The notes: generated by a model not told the origin, from the letters alone. DNA of 64,000 bases from Phreatobacter sp. (GCF_022843985.1 NZ_JALHMP010000018.1:31738-95737), one strand, 5' to 3'. Shown: positions 1-8,522, numbered from the stretch's first letter. A program made the numbers and translations.

Positions 1-393
1 GCGCTGTCGGCCATGAAGGCGGCGGGCAAGGGGCGGATCGTCACCATTTCAAGCCGGGCGGCGCTGGGGAAGGAACTGCGCACCGCCTATTCCGCCACCA
101 AGGCGGGGGTCATCGGCCTCACCCGCACCTGGGCACTGGAACTCGCGCCCCACGGGATCACGGTGAACGCCATCGGGCCGGGGCCGATCGAGACGGAGCT
201 GTTCAAGTCGGCCAACCCGCACAATTCGCCGCGCACCCAGGCGATCATCCGCGGCGTGCCGGTGCAGCGTCTCGGGCAGCCCGAGGACATCGCCCATGCC
301 GCGGATTTCTTCCTGTCGGAGGGCGCGAGCTTCGTGACGGGGCAGGTGCTCTATGTGTGCGGCGGGATGACGGTGGGTGTCGCGCCGATCTGA
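1..393 (+). CDS. SDR family oxidoreductase, C-terminal part (5' end outside window)
   Basis: The reading frame is open from the first base and ends at TGA 391-393, so only about the last 130 residues of a short-chain dehydrogenase/reductase are present. The active-site YSATKAG motif (Tyr-x-x-x-Lys), the preceding catalytic-Ser region TISSRA and the conserved post-catalytic NAIGPGPIETEL loop (normally N-x-x-x-PG) are all visible. The end GQVLYVCGGMTVG is the typical SDR C-terminus that packs in the tetramer interface. The Rossmann cofactor-binding half lies outside the window, so cofactor and substrate preference cannot be judged. Family assignment is firm; the specific reaction is unknown. 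Confidence 0.9.
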   Translation, partial: ALSAMKAAGKGRIVTISSRAALGKELRTAYSATKAGVIGLTRTWALELAPHGITVNAIGPGPIETELFKSANPHNSPRTQAIIRGVPVQRLGQPEDIAHAADFFLSEGASFVTGQVLYVCGGMTVGVAPI

Positions 394-413
394 GGGCTGA
401 GGCTGCCTTCACT

Positions 414-505
414 GCGTCATGCCCGGGCTTGTCCCGGGCATCCACGAATTCTTTGAGGGGCGGTGGTCAAGTCGTGGATGCCCGGGACAAGCCCGGGCAT
501 GACGC
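414..505. repeat. Perfect 34-bp inverted repeat (REP-like palindrome)
   Basis: The arms 414-447 and 472-505 are exact reverse complements, separated by 24 bases. Each arm contains an inner palindrome, CCCGGGnnnnnCCCGGG type, centred on CTTGT/ACAAG. It lies between the convergent SDR and amidase genes, where it could also act as a bidirectional terminator, although no T-run follows. A related core (CCGGG-CTTGT-CCCGG) recurs at about 54276-54290 and a degenerate one near 6746-6770. This suggests a dispersed repeat family rather than a gene-specific terminator. Confidence 0.8.
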
Positions 506-526
506 GCAGAGGTTGAGCGCGTCCGG

Positions 527-1924
527 CTACCCCACCACCGGCCAGGGCTTCTGCTCCGGCCGCAGCGTCTCCATCGCCGCACAGAGCCTGATCACCCCTA
601 CATCGTCGAAGCGGTGGCCGGTGACCTGCACGCCGATGGGGAAGCCGGTCCGGTCGTAGCCCCAGTTGACGCTCGCGGCGGGCTGCTCGGAGAAGTTCTG
701 CGCCACGGTGAAGGGGATGTGCTCCAGCGCCCGGTGCGGGTCGTCGGTGGGCGAATGGGCCTCGGCGGCATAGTTCACCGGGCAGGTGCAGGGCGACAGG
801 AGGACGTCGAAGCCCTGGATCGCTTGGATCGCCGCCTCGCGCATGGCCTGCACGGCGAGGAAGCCGCTCATCACGTCCGCGCCGGTGAAGGCGCCGGCGC
901 GCCAGGTCGCCCATTCGACGATATAGGGCAGGATGCGTGCCTTCTCCGCAGCGGAGAGCTTCGCAACGTCGCCGTGGGAGCGTGCCTCGAAGAAGCGGCA
1001 GATGCCGTCGAGCATGGCGGGGGTGAGGTAGCCTTCGACCGGCGTGACCAGGGCGCCCTCGGCGGCCAGTGCCGCGGCCGCCGCCTCCACCGCCGCAACG
1101 ATGGCGGGATCGGCGGGCAGGCCCGCCGGCATGGCGGTGATGACGCCGACCCTCAGGCCCTTCAGCGACAGGCCCTCCAGACCCGCGGCGAAATCCTGGC
1201 CGTCATAGGGGAGGCTCGCATAGTCGCGCGGGTCGGGCCGGGCAATGACGGTCATCAGCAGCGCGCCATCCTCCACCGTGCGGGTCATGGGGCCGGCGAC
1301 GCGGCCGAGGAAGGGCGGGTGGATCGGCACGCGGCCATAGGAGGGTTTGAGGCCGAACAGGCCGCAATGGGCGGCGGGCAGGCGGATGGAGCCGCCGATA
1401 TCGGTGCCGACATGCAGCGGCCCGTAGCCCGCCGCCGCCGCTGCGCCGGCGCCGGAAGATGAGCCGGCGGGGTTCTTCGAGAGGTCCCAGGGGTTGCGGG
1501 TGATGCCGTGGAGCGAGGAGAGTCCGGAGGACATCATGCCGTAATCGGGCATGGTGGTCTTGCCGAGGATGACGCAGCCCGCCTCGCGCAGGCGCGCGGG
1601 CACGGGCGTGTCCTCCGCCCGCGGCGTCATGTCGGCGATGGGCACGCCGATGGGGGCGGGGTCGCCCTTCGTGCCGATATTCTCCTTCACCGTCACCGGC
1701 ACGCCGTCGAGGGCGGAGAGCGGCGCGCCCTTCGCCCAGCGGGCCTCCGCTGCACCGGCTGCGGCGAGGGCCGCATCGGCCGAGACGAGGTACATGGCGT
1801 TGATGGCGGGCTCCGAGGCCTCGATGCGGGCGAGGACGGCGCGGGTCACCTCCACCGGCGAGAGCGTCTTCGCCGCATAGGCTTTGGACAGGGCGGCGGC
1901 GGTGAGGTCGGCGAGGTCGGTCAT
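527..1924 (-). CDS. Amidase signature family amidase
   Basis: This 465-residue protein belongs to the amidase signature (AS) hydrolases, which cleave amide bonds with a Ser-cis-Ser-Lys triad. The lysine is in the VTVKEN motif (about Lys80), the serine cluster is in the NPAGSSSGAG motif (about 155-157) and the nucleophile is in GTDIGGSIRLPA (about Ser179). Length is usual for the family. The start ATG at 1924 is chosen because homology-like sequence begins there (MTDLADLTAAAL) and a GGAG lies just upstream; the frame stays open further upstream but reads as low-complexity GC. It stands alone, divergent from the carboxylase gene. GatA is unlikely because no gatC or gatB is nearby. The substrate is unknown. 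Confidence 0.88.
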   Translation of the reverse strand: MTDLADLTAAALSKAYAAKTLSPVEVTRAVLARIEASEPAINAMYLVSADAALAAAGAAEARWAKGAPLSALDGVPVTVKENIGTKGDPAPIGVPIADMTPRAEDTPVPARLREAGCVILGKTTMPDYGMMSSGLSSLHGITRNPWDLSKNPAGSSSGAGAAAAAGYGPLHVGTDIGGSIRLPAAHCGLFGLKPSYGRVPIHPPFLGRVAGPMTRTVEDGALLMTVIARPDPRDYASLPYDGQDFAAGLEGLSLKGLRVGVITAMPAGLPADPAIVAAVEAAAAALAAEGALVTPVEGYLTPAMLDGICRFFEARSHGDVAKLSAAEKARILPYIVEWATWRAGAFTGADVMSGFLAVQAMREAAIQAIQGFDVLLSPCTCPVNYAAEAHSPTDDPHRALEHIPFTVAQNFSEQPAASVNWGYDRTGFPIGVQVTGHRFDDVGVIRLCAAMETLRPEQKPWPVVG

Positions 1925-2085
1925 GGCAGGCTCCGGCAGATGCGCCCTTGTCCCGCCGCGCGGGCCCCGGTGCAAGCCGCGGGGCAGGGGGCATGCCATG
2001 CACGCGCTTCGTCCCTTCGGCATGCTGGCATCGGCGCGCGAACGGGTTACATTCACAGACCCCTGATCCAGCAGCCGAGGCGCGC

Positions 2086-4134
2086 ATGTTCTCCTCCGTC
2101 CTCATCGCCAACCGCGGCGAGATCGCCGTCCGGGTCATGAAGACGGCGAAGCGCCTGGGGCTCCGGACCATCGCGGTCTATTCGGAGGCCGACGCCGATG
2201 CCATGCATGTGCGCATGGCCGACGAGGCCTATGGCATCGGCCCGGCCCCGGCCCGCGACAGCTATCTGGTCATCGACAAGATCATCGCCGTCGCCCGCGA
2301 AGCCCATGCCGAGGCGATCCATCCGGGCTACGGCTTCCTCTCCGAGCGCGCCGAATTTGCGGAAGCCTGCGAGGCCGCCGGCATCGTCTTCGTCGGCCCG
2401 CCCGCCTCCGCCATCCGCGCCATGGGCCTCAAGGACGGCGCCAAAGCCCTGATGCAGAAGGCCGGCGTGCCGGTGGTGCCGGGCTATCACGGCGCCATGC
2501 AGGAGCCGAAATTCCTCAAGGAGAAGGCCTACGAGATCGGCTATCCCGTGCTGATCAAGGCGGTGGCCGGCGGCGGCGGCAAGGGCATGAAGCGCGTCGA
2601 CAAGGCGGTTGATTTTGATGAAGCGCTGGCCTCGGCGCAGCGCGAGGCGCAAGGCGCCTTCGGCGATCCGCGCGTGCTCATCGAGAAATATGTCCTGTCG
2701 CCCCGCCACATCGAGATCCAGGTGTTCGGCGACAGCCAAGGCAACGTCGTTCACCTGTTCGAGCGCGACTGCTCGCTGCAGCGCCGCCACCAGAAGGTGA
2801 TCGAGGAGGCGCCGGCGCCCGGCATGCCCCAGGCCATGCGCGAGGCCATGGGCCGCGCGGCGGTCGAGGCAGCGCGGGCCGTCGGCTATGTCGGCGCGGG
2901 AACGGTCGAGTTCATCGCCGACGGGTCGCAGGGGCTGCAGCCTGACCGGTTCTGGTTCATGGAGATGAACACGCGCCTGCAGGTGGAGCATCCGGTGACG
3001 GAGGCGATCACCGGGCAGGATCTCGTTGAGTGGCAGCTCCGCGTCGCGTCCGGCGAGCGCTTGCCGCTGTTGCAGGAGAACCTGTCCATCGAGGGCCATG
3101 CCGTGGAGGCCAGGCTCTATGCGGAAGACCCGGAGAAGGGCTTTCTGCCGTCGACCGGCACGCTGCACGCGCTCGAGTTCGGCAAGGCGGAGGGCGTGCG
3201 CATCGATACGGGTGTGGAGGAGGGCGCGGAGGTCTCGCCTTACTATGACCCGATGATCGCCAAGGTGATCGCCCATGGCGCGACGCGCGACGAGGCGCTG
3301 GACCGGCTGGGGCAGGCGCTGGCGGGGACGGTGGTGGCGGGTCCGCGCACCAATGTGCGGTTCCTGAAGGCGCTGACCGAGGCGGAGGGGTTCCGCGAAG
3401 GGGATTTCGACACGGGATTCATCGACCGGAACGTCGAGGCGCTCGGGGCCGTGCCGCAGCCGATGGATGCGAAAGCGGCGGCGGTGGGGGCGCTGCGGTT
3501 GATCCAGGGGGAACTCAAGCGGCTGGACCAAGTCCGCGCTGACCTGCGGGGGAGTCCATGGGAGCCGGCTTCGGGGGACGGGTTTCTGCTTTCCAAGAGT
3601 GTTTGGAGGCGCAGGTGGGCCGTGGTTGTCGACGGTGAAACCCAGACTGCAGATGTGACGTGGTCCCAATCGGGGCCTGCAGTGGTTTTCGGTGCAGGTG
3701 CTCCAGTCAGTCCCGCTACGCCAATGCTGTCCGGCTTCGGTCAGCTTTTTGACTTCATCTATGTAGGCGAAAGGGTGTCGTATCCCGATGAGGTCAAACT
3801 CGTGTTCGCCGACGACCGCGTCTTCGTCATTCGCGATGGCCGCCAGACCGAGGTCCGCGCCTTCGACCCGCTCGACGTCGATCTCGACCATCTCGATGGT
3901 GGCGGGTCGGTGAAGGCGCCGATGCACGGCAAGGTCGTGCAGGTCTTCGTCGAGGCGGGTCAGCAGGTGGCCAAGGGCGACCGCATCGCCGTGATCGAGG
4001 CAATGAAGATGGAACACACGCTGGTGGCGCCCTCGGACGGGACCGTGACGATGGTGGCGGTGCTCGCCGGCGAACAGGTGGCCGAGGGGGCACCGGTCGC
4101 CTCCATCGAGGCGGCCGAGGCGCAGGCGGCGTGA
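2086..4134 (+). CDS. Biotin-dependent acyl-CoA carboxylase alpha subunit (methylcrotonyl-CoA carboxylase type)
   Basis: This 682-residue protein carries an N-terminal biotin carboxylase (starts SSVLIANRGEIAVRV; ATP-grasp loop AGGGGKGM near 165; EMNTRLQVEHPVTE near 295), a linker/BT region, and a C-terminal biotinyl domain with AMKM, where Lys641 is the biotinylated residue. It would carboxylate its own biotin using ATP and bicarbonate and pass it to a carboxyltransferase beta subunit. The PGYHG segment resembles 3-methylcrotonyl-CoA carboxylase alpha (leucine breakdown) more than PccA or AccC, but this is inference. No beta subunit gene is adjacent. GAGG sits five bases before ATG 2086. Bases of about 3590-3800 use noticeably fewer G/C-ending codons than the rest. 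Confidence 0.87.
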   Translation: MFSSVLIANRGEIAVRVMKTAKRLGLRTIAVYSEADADAMHVRMADEAYGIGPAPARDSYLVIDKIIAVAREAHAEAIHPGYGFLSERAEFAEACEAAGIVFVGPPASAIRAMGLKDGAKALMQKAGVPVVPGYHGAMQEPKFLKEKAYEIGYPVLIKAVAGGGGKGMKRVDKAVDFDEALASAQREAQGAFGDPRVLIEKYVLSPRHIEIQVFGDSQGNVVHLFERDCSLQRRHQKVIEEAPAPGMPQAMREAMGRAAVEAARAVGYVGAGTVEFIADGSQGLQPDRFWFMEMNTRLQVEHPVTEAITGQDLVEWQLRVASGERLPLLQENLSIEGHAVEARLYAEDPEKGFLPSTGTLHALEFGKAEGVRIDTGVEEGAEVSPYYDPMIAKVIAHGATRDEALDRLGQALAGTVVAGPRTNVRFLKALTEAEGFREGDFDTGFIDRNVEALGAVPQPMDAKAAAVGALRLIQGELKRLDQVRADLRGSPWEPASGDGFLLSKSVWRRRWAVVVDGETQTADVTWSQSGPAVVFGAGAPVSPATPMLSGFGQLFDFIYVGERVSYPDEVKLVFADDRVFVIRDGRQTEVRAFDPLDVDLDHLDGGGSVKAPMHGKVVQVFVEAGQQVAKGDRIAVIEAMKMEHTLVAPSDGTVTMVAVLAGEQVAEGAPVASIEAAEAQAA

Positions 4135-4175
4135 GGGTGGTGCCTTGCATCGGCCAAGGCCCTGCATCACCCAAG

Positions 4176-4256
4176 TGCGTCCTTCGAGGCTCGCCCCAGC
4201 ATCGAGCGAACGCGAGATGCGTTCGCTTCTCGCCGAGGCTCGCACCTCAGGATGAG
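4176..4256. repeat. Dispersed palindromic repeat, copy C
   Basis: It begins TGCGTCCTTCGAGGCTCG and ends CACCTCAGGATGAG. These ends match the copies at 60456-60523 (same orientation), 4335-4402 and 60690-60756 (inverted). The centre holds its own perfect palindrome, GCGAACGC-gagat-GCGTTCGC. It occupies the gap between the carboxylase and the small secreted-protein gene. Confidence 0.75.
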
Positions 4257-4258
4257 GA

Positions 4259-4792
4259 GTGGAGTGCATGGCATCTATGTTGATGAGGCGTCGGCGCCGC
4301 GCTTTGAGCTTGGCGTGTGCAAGTCTCCGCCCTCCTCATCCTGAGGTGCGAGGCCCCGGCGATGCGTCCGGCATCGTCCGGAGCCGAGCCTCGAAGGACG
4401 CACTTGCCTTCCTGCAGGGCGGATCCGCCATCGGACTTGTCCTCGCCGGACTCACCCTCGCCCTCGCCACCCCCGCTTCCGCCTGCCAGTGCTTCAATTT
4501 CTCCCGCGCCGAGATTGTCCAGCGCGCCGATATCGTCTTCGAGGGCACGGTCGCCGTCGTCACCGTGGTGCGCGGCCAGCTGCAGGCGACGATCGACGTG
4601 CAGCGGCTGGAAAAGGGCCCGGAGGTCACCTCCATTACCCTGCTGACGCCGGCGAGCCCGGCGGCCTGCGGCGTCAACTTCCAGGTGCCGCAGCGGGTGG
4701 TCGTCGCGGCGCGGCGCGACGGGCGCGTCTGGCGCACCGACCTGTGCATGGCACTGGCGCTGCGGCCGCTGCCCTTTGTCCCCAGCCGGTGA
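4259..4792 (+). CDS. Small secreted protein with TIMP/NTR-like CxC start, N-terminus disrupted by a repeat
   Basis: The frame encodes up to 177 residues. Residues of about 57-75 form a hydrophobic signal segment ending ATPASA, so the predicted mature protein begins CQCFNF. That Cys-x-Cys start, followed by a segment like ADIVFEGTV and later cysteines, resembles bacterial proteins related to the NTR/TIMP fold. The resemblance is by eye only. Residues of about 26-48 are encoded by a copy of a dispersed repeat (4335-4402), which separates an upstream arginine-rich MASMLMRRRRR segment from the hydrophobic core. Possible starts are ATG 4259, 4268, 4277 or 4283, or GTG 4346 within the repeat. Whether the signal peptide still works is unclear. 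Confidence 0.6.
   Translation: MECMASMLMRRRRRALSLACASLRPPHPEVRGPGDASGIVRSRASKDALAFLQGGSAIGLVLAGLTLALATPASACQCFNFSRAEIVQRADIVFEGTVAVVTVVRGQLQATIDVQRLEKGPEVTSITLLTPASPAACGVNFQVPQRVVVAARRDGRVWRTDLCMALALRPLPFVPSR
4335..4402. repeat. Dispersed palindromic repeat, copy D (inside a coding frame)
   Basis: It begins CTCATCCTGAGGTGCGAG and ends CGAGCCTCGAAGGACGCA, the inverse orientation of copy C at 4176-4256. The repeat keeps the reading frame of the secreted-protein gene open throughout. The copy C/copy D pair could form a long hairpin across the gene's start region. Confidence 0.75.
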
Positions 4793-4838
4793 GATCGCGG
4801 CGCTTGGGGCGGCGGCTGCGGCGCGCTAGATTGGGGCC

Positions 4839-5252
4839 ATGACCCTGCACCTCATAAAGCTCTGCGTCGGCGCCGATTCCGTCGAGGACCTGCAGGAATG
4901 GATCGACTGGCGGATCAAGAGTTTCGGCGAGCAGGTCCACACGACGCGGATGCAGCCGAAGCGCGCCGACGAGATCATCGGCGAGGGGTCGCTCTACTGG
5001 GTGATCAAGGGCCAGGTGCAATGCCGGCAGAAGCTGATCGGCGTGCGTCCCTTCACCGATGGCGAGGGGATCTCGCGCTGCGACCTGATCCTCGAGCCGG
5101 TGATCCACCGGGTGCAGCCGCGCCGCAAGGGGCCGTTCCAGGGCTGGCGCTATCTCGCGGCTTCTGATGCCCCGCCGGACCTGAATTCCGGGGCCACCAA
5201 GGGCATGCCGCCGGAACTCGCGAGGGAACTCTCCGAACTCGGGCTGCTCTGA
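4839..5252 (+). CDS. DUF1489 family protein
   Basis: This 137-residue soluble protein begins MTLHLIKLCVGADSVEDLQEW, the characteristic start of the DUF1489 family of alphaproteobacteria. The pattern of conserved basic and aromatic residues (TRMQPKR, GSLYWVIKG) fits the family over its whole length. No catalytic function is known for the family. The gene converges with the DUF2842 gene, with only seven bases between the stops. There is no signal peptide or membrane segment. Confidence 0.85.
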   Translation: MTLHLIKLCVGADSVEDLQEWIDWRIKSFGEQVHTTRMQPKRADEIIGEGSLYWVIKGQVQCRQKLIGVRPFTDGEGISRCDLILEPVIHRVQPRRKGPFQGWRYLAASDAPPDLNSGATKGMPPELARELSELGLL

Positions 5253-5259
5253 GGGCCGC

Positions 5260-5481
5260 TCAGGCCTCGTCCTCCTCGGGGTCCGGACGGGTCATCCACC
5301 AGATCACCAGCATGGCGACCGGGATCCAGGCGAAACCGGCGACGGCGTAGAAGACCGGCTCGCCGATCGGCCCGAAACGGCGGACGGCATTGTGCGTGAT
5401 CGCCATGACGATGAGGGCGTAGAAGGTCACCCAGGCCAGGAGCAGGAGCGTGCCGATGAGTTTGCGGGTGCGTTGACGCAT
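5260..5481 (-). CDS. DUF2842 family small membrane protein
   Basis: The 73-residue protein has two predicted membrane helices (about 8-28 and 42-62), a basic N-terminus MRQRTRKLIG and an acidic tail PDPEEDEA. This matches the DUF2842 family often found near cytochrome oxidase assembly genes in alphaproteobacteria. It is divergent from the heme A synthase gene just upstream, which supports a loose link with respiratory biogenesis, though no function is established. Confidence 0.8.
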   Translation of the reverse strand: MRQRTRKLIGTLLLLAWVTFYALIVMAITHNAVRRFGPIGEPVFYAVAGFAWIPVAMLVIWWMTRPDPEEDEA

Positions 5482-5574
5482 GCGTGAAGACCGGGTCAGG
5501 TTGCCGCCTTGTCGGGCGGGAGGTGAGGGCTATATCTCTCCCCGTACGCTCATCACAAGCTGGAGGATCGCCGT

Positions 5575-6660
5575 ATGACGGCGACAGCGGACCTTTCGTC
5601 CCGCCCCGATACCGATCGCATCATCCGTCTCTGGCTGCTGGTGGTGGCCGTGCTCGTCTTCGCCATGGTGGTGGTGGGCGGCGCGACGCGCCTCACCGAT
5701 TCCGGCCTGTCGATCACCGAATGGAAGCCTGTCACCGGTGCCCTGCCGCCGCTGACCGCGGCGCAATGGGCGGAGGATTTCGCCAAATACCGCGCCAGTC
5801 CGCAATATGAGGCCATCAACCGCGGCATGAGCTTCGCCGACTTCCAGTTCATCTACTGGTGGGAGTGGGGCCATCGTTTCCTCGGCCGTCTCCTCGGCGC
5901 CGCCATGCTGCTGCCCTGGCTGTTCTTCGCCGCCAAGGGCTGGATGTCGGTGCGCCTTGCCGCCGGCACTTTCGCCATCGGCCTGATGATGGGCCTGCAG
6001 GGTTTCGTCGGCTGGCTGATGGTCGCCTCAGGGCTGCAGCCGGGCATGGTCTATGTGGCGCCGCTCAAGCTGATGTTCCACCTGTCGCTGGCCTGCGTCA
6101 TCTTCGCGCTGCTGGTCTGGACAGCGCTCATGCTGGGGGCGCCGCGCGACCGCGAGCCGGCGCCCGACGCGGTGCGCCGCGGTGGCATCGCCGTGCTTGC
6201 GGTGTTGGGGCTGCAGATCGCCCTCGGTGCCCTCGTCGCCGGCAACAAGGCGGGCATGCGCTTCAACGACTGGCCGCTGATGGACGGCGCCCTCGTTCCG
6301 CCGATGGCCGTGCTGTTCGACAAGCCGAGCGTCTTCGAGGCCTTCATCGACTCGCTGGCCCTCGTCCAGTTCAACCATCGCCTCGTCGCCTATGGGCTGG
6401 TCGCCCTGGCGCTCTGGCACATGCTGTCGGCGCGGGGCACGGCCTATTTCAAGAGCGCGACCGTGCTGTTCGGGCTGATGCTGGCGCAGGCGGTCATCGG
6501 CATCGTCACGCTGATGCTGGTCGTGCCGCTCTGGGCTGGCCTGCTGCACCAGGGCTTCGCGGTGGTCCTGCTGGGCCATGCCCTGGCGCATGTCTTCGCC
6601 CTGACCCACGCGCCGCGGATGCAGATGGCGCCGGTCGGGCGGGTGGTCGCGGCGGAGTAG
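5575..6660 (+). CDS. ctaA: Heme A synthase (COX15/CtaA)
   Basis: This 361-residue integral membrane protein oxidises the C8 methyl of heme O to a formyl group, giving heme A for aa3-type cytochrome oxidase. Eight hydrophobic segments are visible in two four-helix halves. The signature GGATRLTDSGLSITEWKP lies just after the first helix, and histidine-containing segments (WEWGHRFLGR, FNHRLVAYG) supply candidate heme ligands. The length fits the alphaproteobacterial COX15 type. GGAGG lies eight bases before ATG 5575. A hairpin follows the gene at 6698-6720. Confidence 0.93.
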   Translation: MTATADLSSRPDTDRIIRLWLLVVAVLVFAMVVVGGATRLTDSGLSITEWKPVTGALPPLTAAQWAEDFAKYRASPQYEAINRGMSFADFQFIYWWEWGHRFLGRLLGAAMLLPWLFFAAKGWMSVRLAAGTFAIGLMMGLQGFVGWLMVASGLQPGMVYVAPLKLMFHLSLACVIFALLVWTALMLGAPRDREPAPDAVRRGGIAVLAVLGLQIALGALVAGNKAGMRFNDWPLMDGALVPPMAVLFDKPSVFEAFIDSLALVQFNHRLVAYGLVALALWHMLSARGTAYFKSATVLFGLMLAQAVIGIVTLMLVVPLWAGLLHQGFAVVLLGHALAHVFALTHAPRMQMAPVGRVVAAE

Positions 6661-6697
6661 CAGGCCGGGCTTTTCCTCGGGTTAAAGGCTGCGCTGC

Positions 6698-6720
6698 ACC
6701 TCTCCCCGGCGGGGAGAGGT
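6698..6720. repeat. Perfect 10-bp inverted repeat between convergent genes
   Basis: ACCTCTCCCC (6698-6707) and GGGGAGAGGT (6711-6720) are exact reverse complements with a three-base spacer. They lie between the convergent ctaA and metY genes. There is no T-run on either strand, so it is either a weak bidirectional terminator or a dispersed palindromic element. Confidence 0.55.
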
Positions 6721-6789
6721 GAACGTGTGTGCCAAGGGCGCACTGTCCGGGACGCGCCCGGGCATGACGACGCTGGACGCCGCGTGGCC

Positions 6790-8073
6790 TCACACCGCCG
6801 CCAGCGCCTTCTCCAGGTCGGCGATGATGTCGGCGGGGTCCTCGATGCCGACCGAGAGGCGCACCACTTCCGGCCCGGCGCCGGCCACCGTCTTCTGCGC
6901 GTCGGAGAGCTGGCGGTGGGTGGTCGAGGCGGGGTGGATGATCAGCGACCGCGTATCGCCGACATTGGCGAGGTGGGAGAAGAGCTGCACCTCCGAGACC
7001 AGCTTCACGCCGGCGTCGAAGCCACCCTTGAGGCCGAAGGTGAAGACCGCGCCGGCCCCCTTGGGGGCATATTTCCTGGCCAGGGCATGGCCCTTGTCGC
7101 CGGCAAGGCCGGGATAGGAGACCCAGGCCACCTTGGCATGGGTGGAGAGGAATTCGGCCACTTTCAGCGCATTGGCGCAGTGCCGCTCCATGCGCAGCGG
7201 CAGGGTCTCGATGCCGGTGAGGATCTGGAAGGCGTTGAACGGCGAGAGGGCCGGGCCGAGGTCGCGCAGGCCGAGCACGCGGGTGGCAATGGCGAAGGCG
7301 AAGTTGCCGAAGGTTTCGGCGAGGACAATGCCGCCATATTCCGGCCGCGGGGCGGTCAGGAAGGGGTAGCGGCCCGACTTGATCCAGTCGAAGGAGCCGC
7401 CGTCGACGATCACGCCGCCGATGGAATTGCCGTGGCCGCCGAGGAACTTGGTGGCGGAATGGACGATGATGTCGGCGCCGTGCTCGAAGGGGCGGATGAG
7501 GTAGGGTGTCGCCAGCGTGTTGTCGACGATGAGCGGGAGGCCGTGCTTTTTCGCGATGGCCGCGATGGCGGCGATGTCGGTGATCTCTCCGGCGGGGTTG
7601 GCGATGCTCTCGATGAAGATCGCCTTGGTCTTCGGCGTGATGGCGCGCTCGAACGAGGACACGTCGTCCTGATCGGCCCAGACGACGGTCCAGTTGAAGC
7701 TCTTGTAGGAATGGTTGAACTGGTTGATCGAGCCGCCATAGAGCTTCTTCGAGGCGACGAACTCGTCACCCGGCTGCAGCAGGGCGTGGAAGACGAGGAA
7801 TTCGGCGGCATGGCCGGAAGCGACGGCGAGAGCGGCGGTGCCGCCCTCGAGCGCCGCCACACGCTCCTCGAGCACCGCATTGGTCGGGTTGCCGATGCGC
7901 GTGTAGATGTTGCCGAAGGCCTGGAGCCCGAACAGGGACGCCGCATGGTCGACGTCATCGAAGACGAAGGACGTCGTCTGGTAGATGGGTGTGGCGCGGG
8001 CGCCCGTGGTCGGGTCCGGCTGGGCGCCGGCATGAACGGCGAGGGTCGCAAAACCGGGAGCGCGGTCGGCCAT
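6790..8073 (-). CDS. metY: O-acetylhomoserine aminocarboxypropyltransferase (sulfhydrylase)
   Basis: This 427-residue PLP enzyme of the Cys/Met metabolism family would make homocysteine from O-acetylhomoserine and sulfide in methionine synthesis. Visible features include the N-terminal [19 protein letters not shown], the [21 protein letters not shown] segment, the phosphate-binding SGHAAE region and the PLP lysine in [11 protein letters not shown]. Length above 420 and the insertion-rich sequence fit MetY rather than the shorter MetB, MetC or MetZ. The gene is monocistronic. Alternating CGAAC/GTTCG elements lie 44-69 bases upstream of the start and may be regulatory. Confidence 0.88.
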   Translation of the reverse strand: MADRAPGFATLAVHAGAQPDPTTGARATPIYQTTSFVFDDVDHAASLFGLQAFGNIYTRIGNPTNAVLEERVAALEGGTAALAVASGHAAEFLVFHALLQPGDEFVASKKLYGGSINQFNHSYKSFNWTVVWADQDDVSSFERAITPKTKAIFIESIANPAGEITDIAAIAAIAKKHGLPLIVDNTLATPYLIRPFEHGADIIVHSATKFLGGHGNSIGGVIVDGGSFDWIKSGRYPFLTAPRPEYGGIVLAETFGNFAFAIATRVLGLRDLGPALSPFNAFQILTGIETLPLRMERHCANALKVAEFLSTHAKVAWVSYPGLAGDKGHALARKYAPKGAGAVFTFGLKGGFDAGVKLVSEVQLFSHLANVGDTRSLIIHPASTTHRQLSDAQKTVAGAGPEVVRLSVGIEDPADIIADLEKALAAV

Positions 8074-8116
8074 GGGGTGTCCTCCTTGGGTGCCGCCCTG
8101 AGGCTGGCTTGATTGG

Positions 8117-8142
8117 CGAACGAGATGTTCGTTTTATCGAAC
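8117..8142. promoter_or_regulatory. Three alternating CGAAC/GTTCG half-sites upstream of metY
   Basis: CGAAC (8117-8121), GTTCG (8127-8131) and CGAAC (8138-8142) alternate in orientation, giving two overlapping palindromes with 5- and 6-base spacers. The position fits an operator or promoter element for the minus-strand metY gene. No specific regulator can be named. Confidence 0.35.
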
Positions 8143-8228
8143 GGTCGGTCGGCGGGTCAAGGAGAGAGAATTTTCTTTTCTAGGGCCGCCGCAGATGGAT
8201 GGTTTCCGCCGGCCGTCCGCGGCGAGAC

Positions 8229-8522
8229 TTAGCGCTTCGGACGGGCGGCTGGCGATGTCGGTCGGCGCGGCCGGCGATTCTCGAACATGTCCGCGGCGGT
8301 GAAGATGACGATGGTGGTGAGGGCCAGCGCCGCGGCGGCGAGGGCGAGGACGATCAGAAGCGGATAGCCGAAGAGATAGACGGCGAGGACGATGGTCAGC
8401 AGCACATTGCCGATGAAATAATACTTGGCGTCGTCGCGGCCGGTCACGGCGTCGTTCACCATCCAGCCAAGGACCGGGAACTTCGCGACGGCGGGAGGCA
8501 GGGCAATGGCGGCAGTGGTCAT
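8229..8522 (-). CDS. Small membrane protein of unknown function
   Basis: The predicted product has 97 residues, with an N-terminal amphipathic part (PPAVAKFPVLGWMVNDAVTGRDD) and two hydrophobic helices of about 36-54 and 58-78, then a basic Pro/Arg-rich tail. I do not recognise a family. The coding frame has the strong G/C third-position bias of real genes here and the start follows GCGAGCCCCC without a clear Shine-Dalgarno. It is separated from its neighbours by about 75-155 bases, so it appears to be monocistronic. Confidence 0.6.
   Translation of the reverse strand: MTTAAIALPPAVAKFPVLGWMVNDAVTGRDDAKYYFIGNVLLTIVLAVYLFGYPLLIVLALAAAALALTTIVIFTAADMFENRRPRRPTSPAARPKR

Noticed and set aside
614..1462. 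282-codon plus-strand frame opposite the amidase
   Set aside because: The amidase on the other strand has catalytic motifs over its full length; this frame has none.
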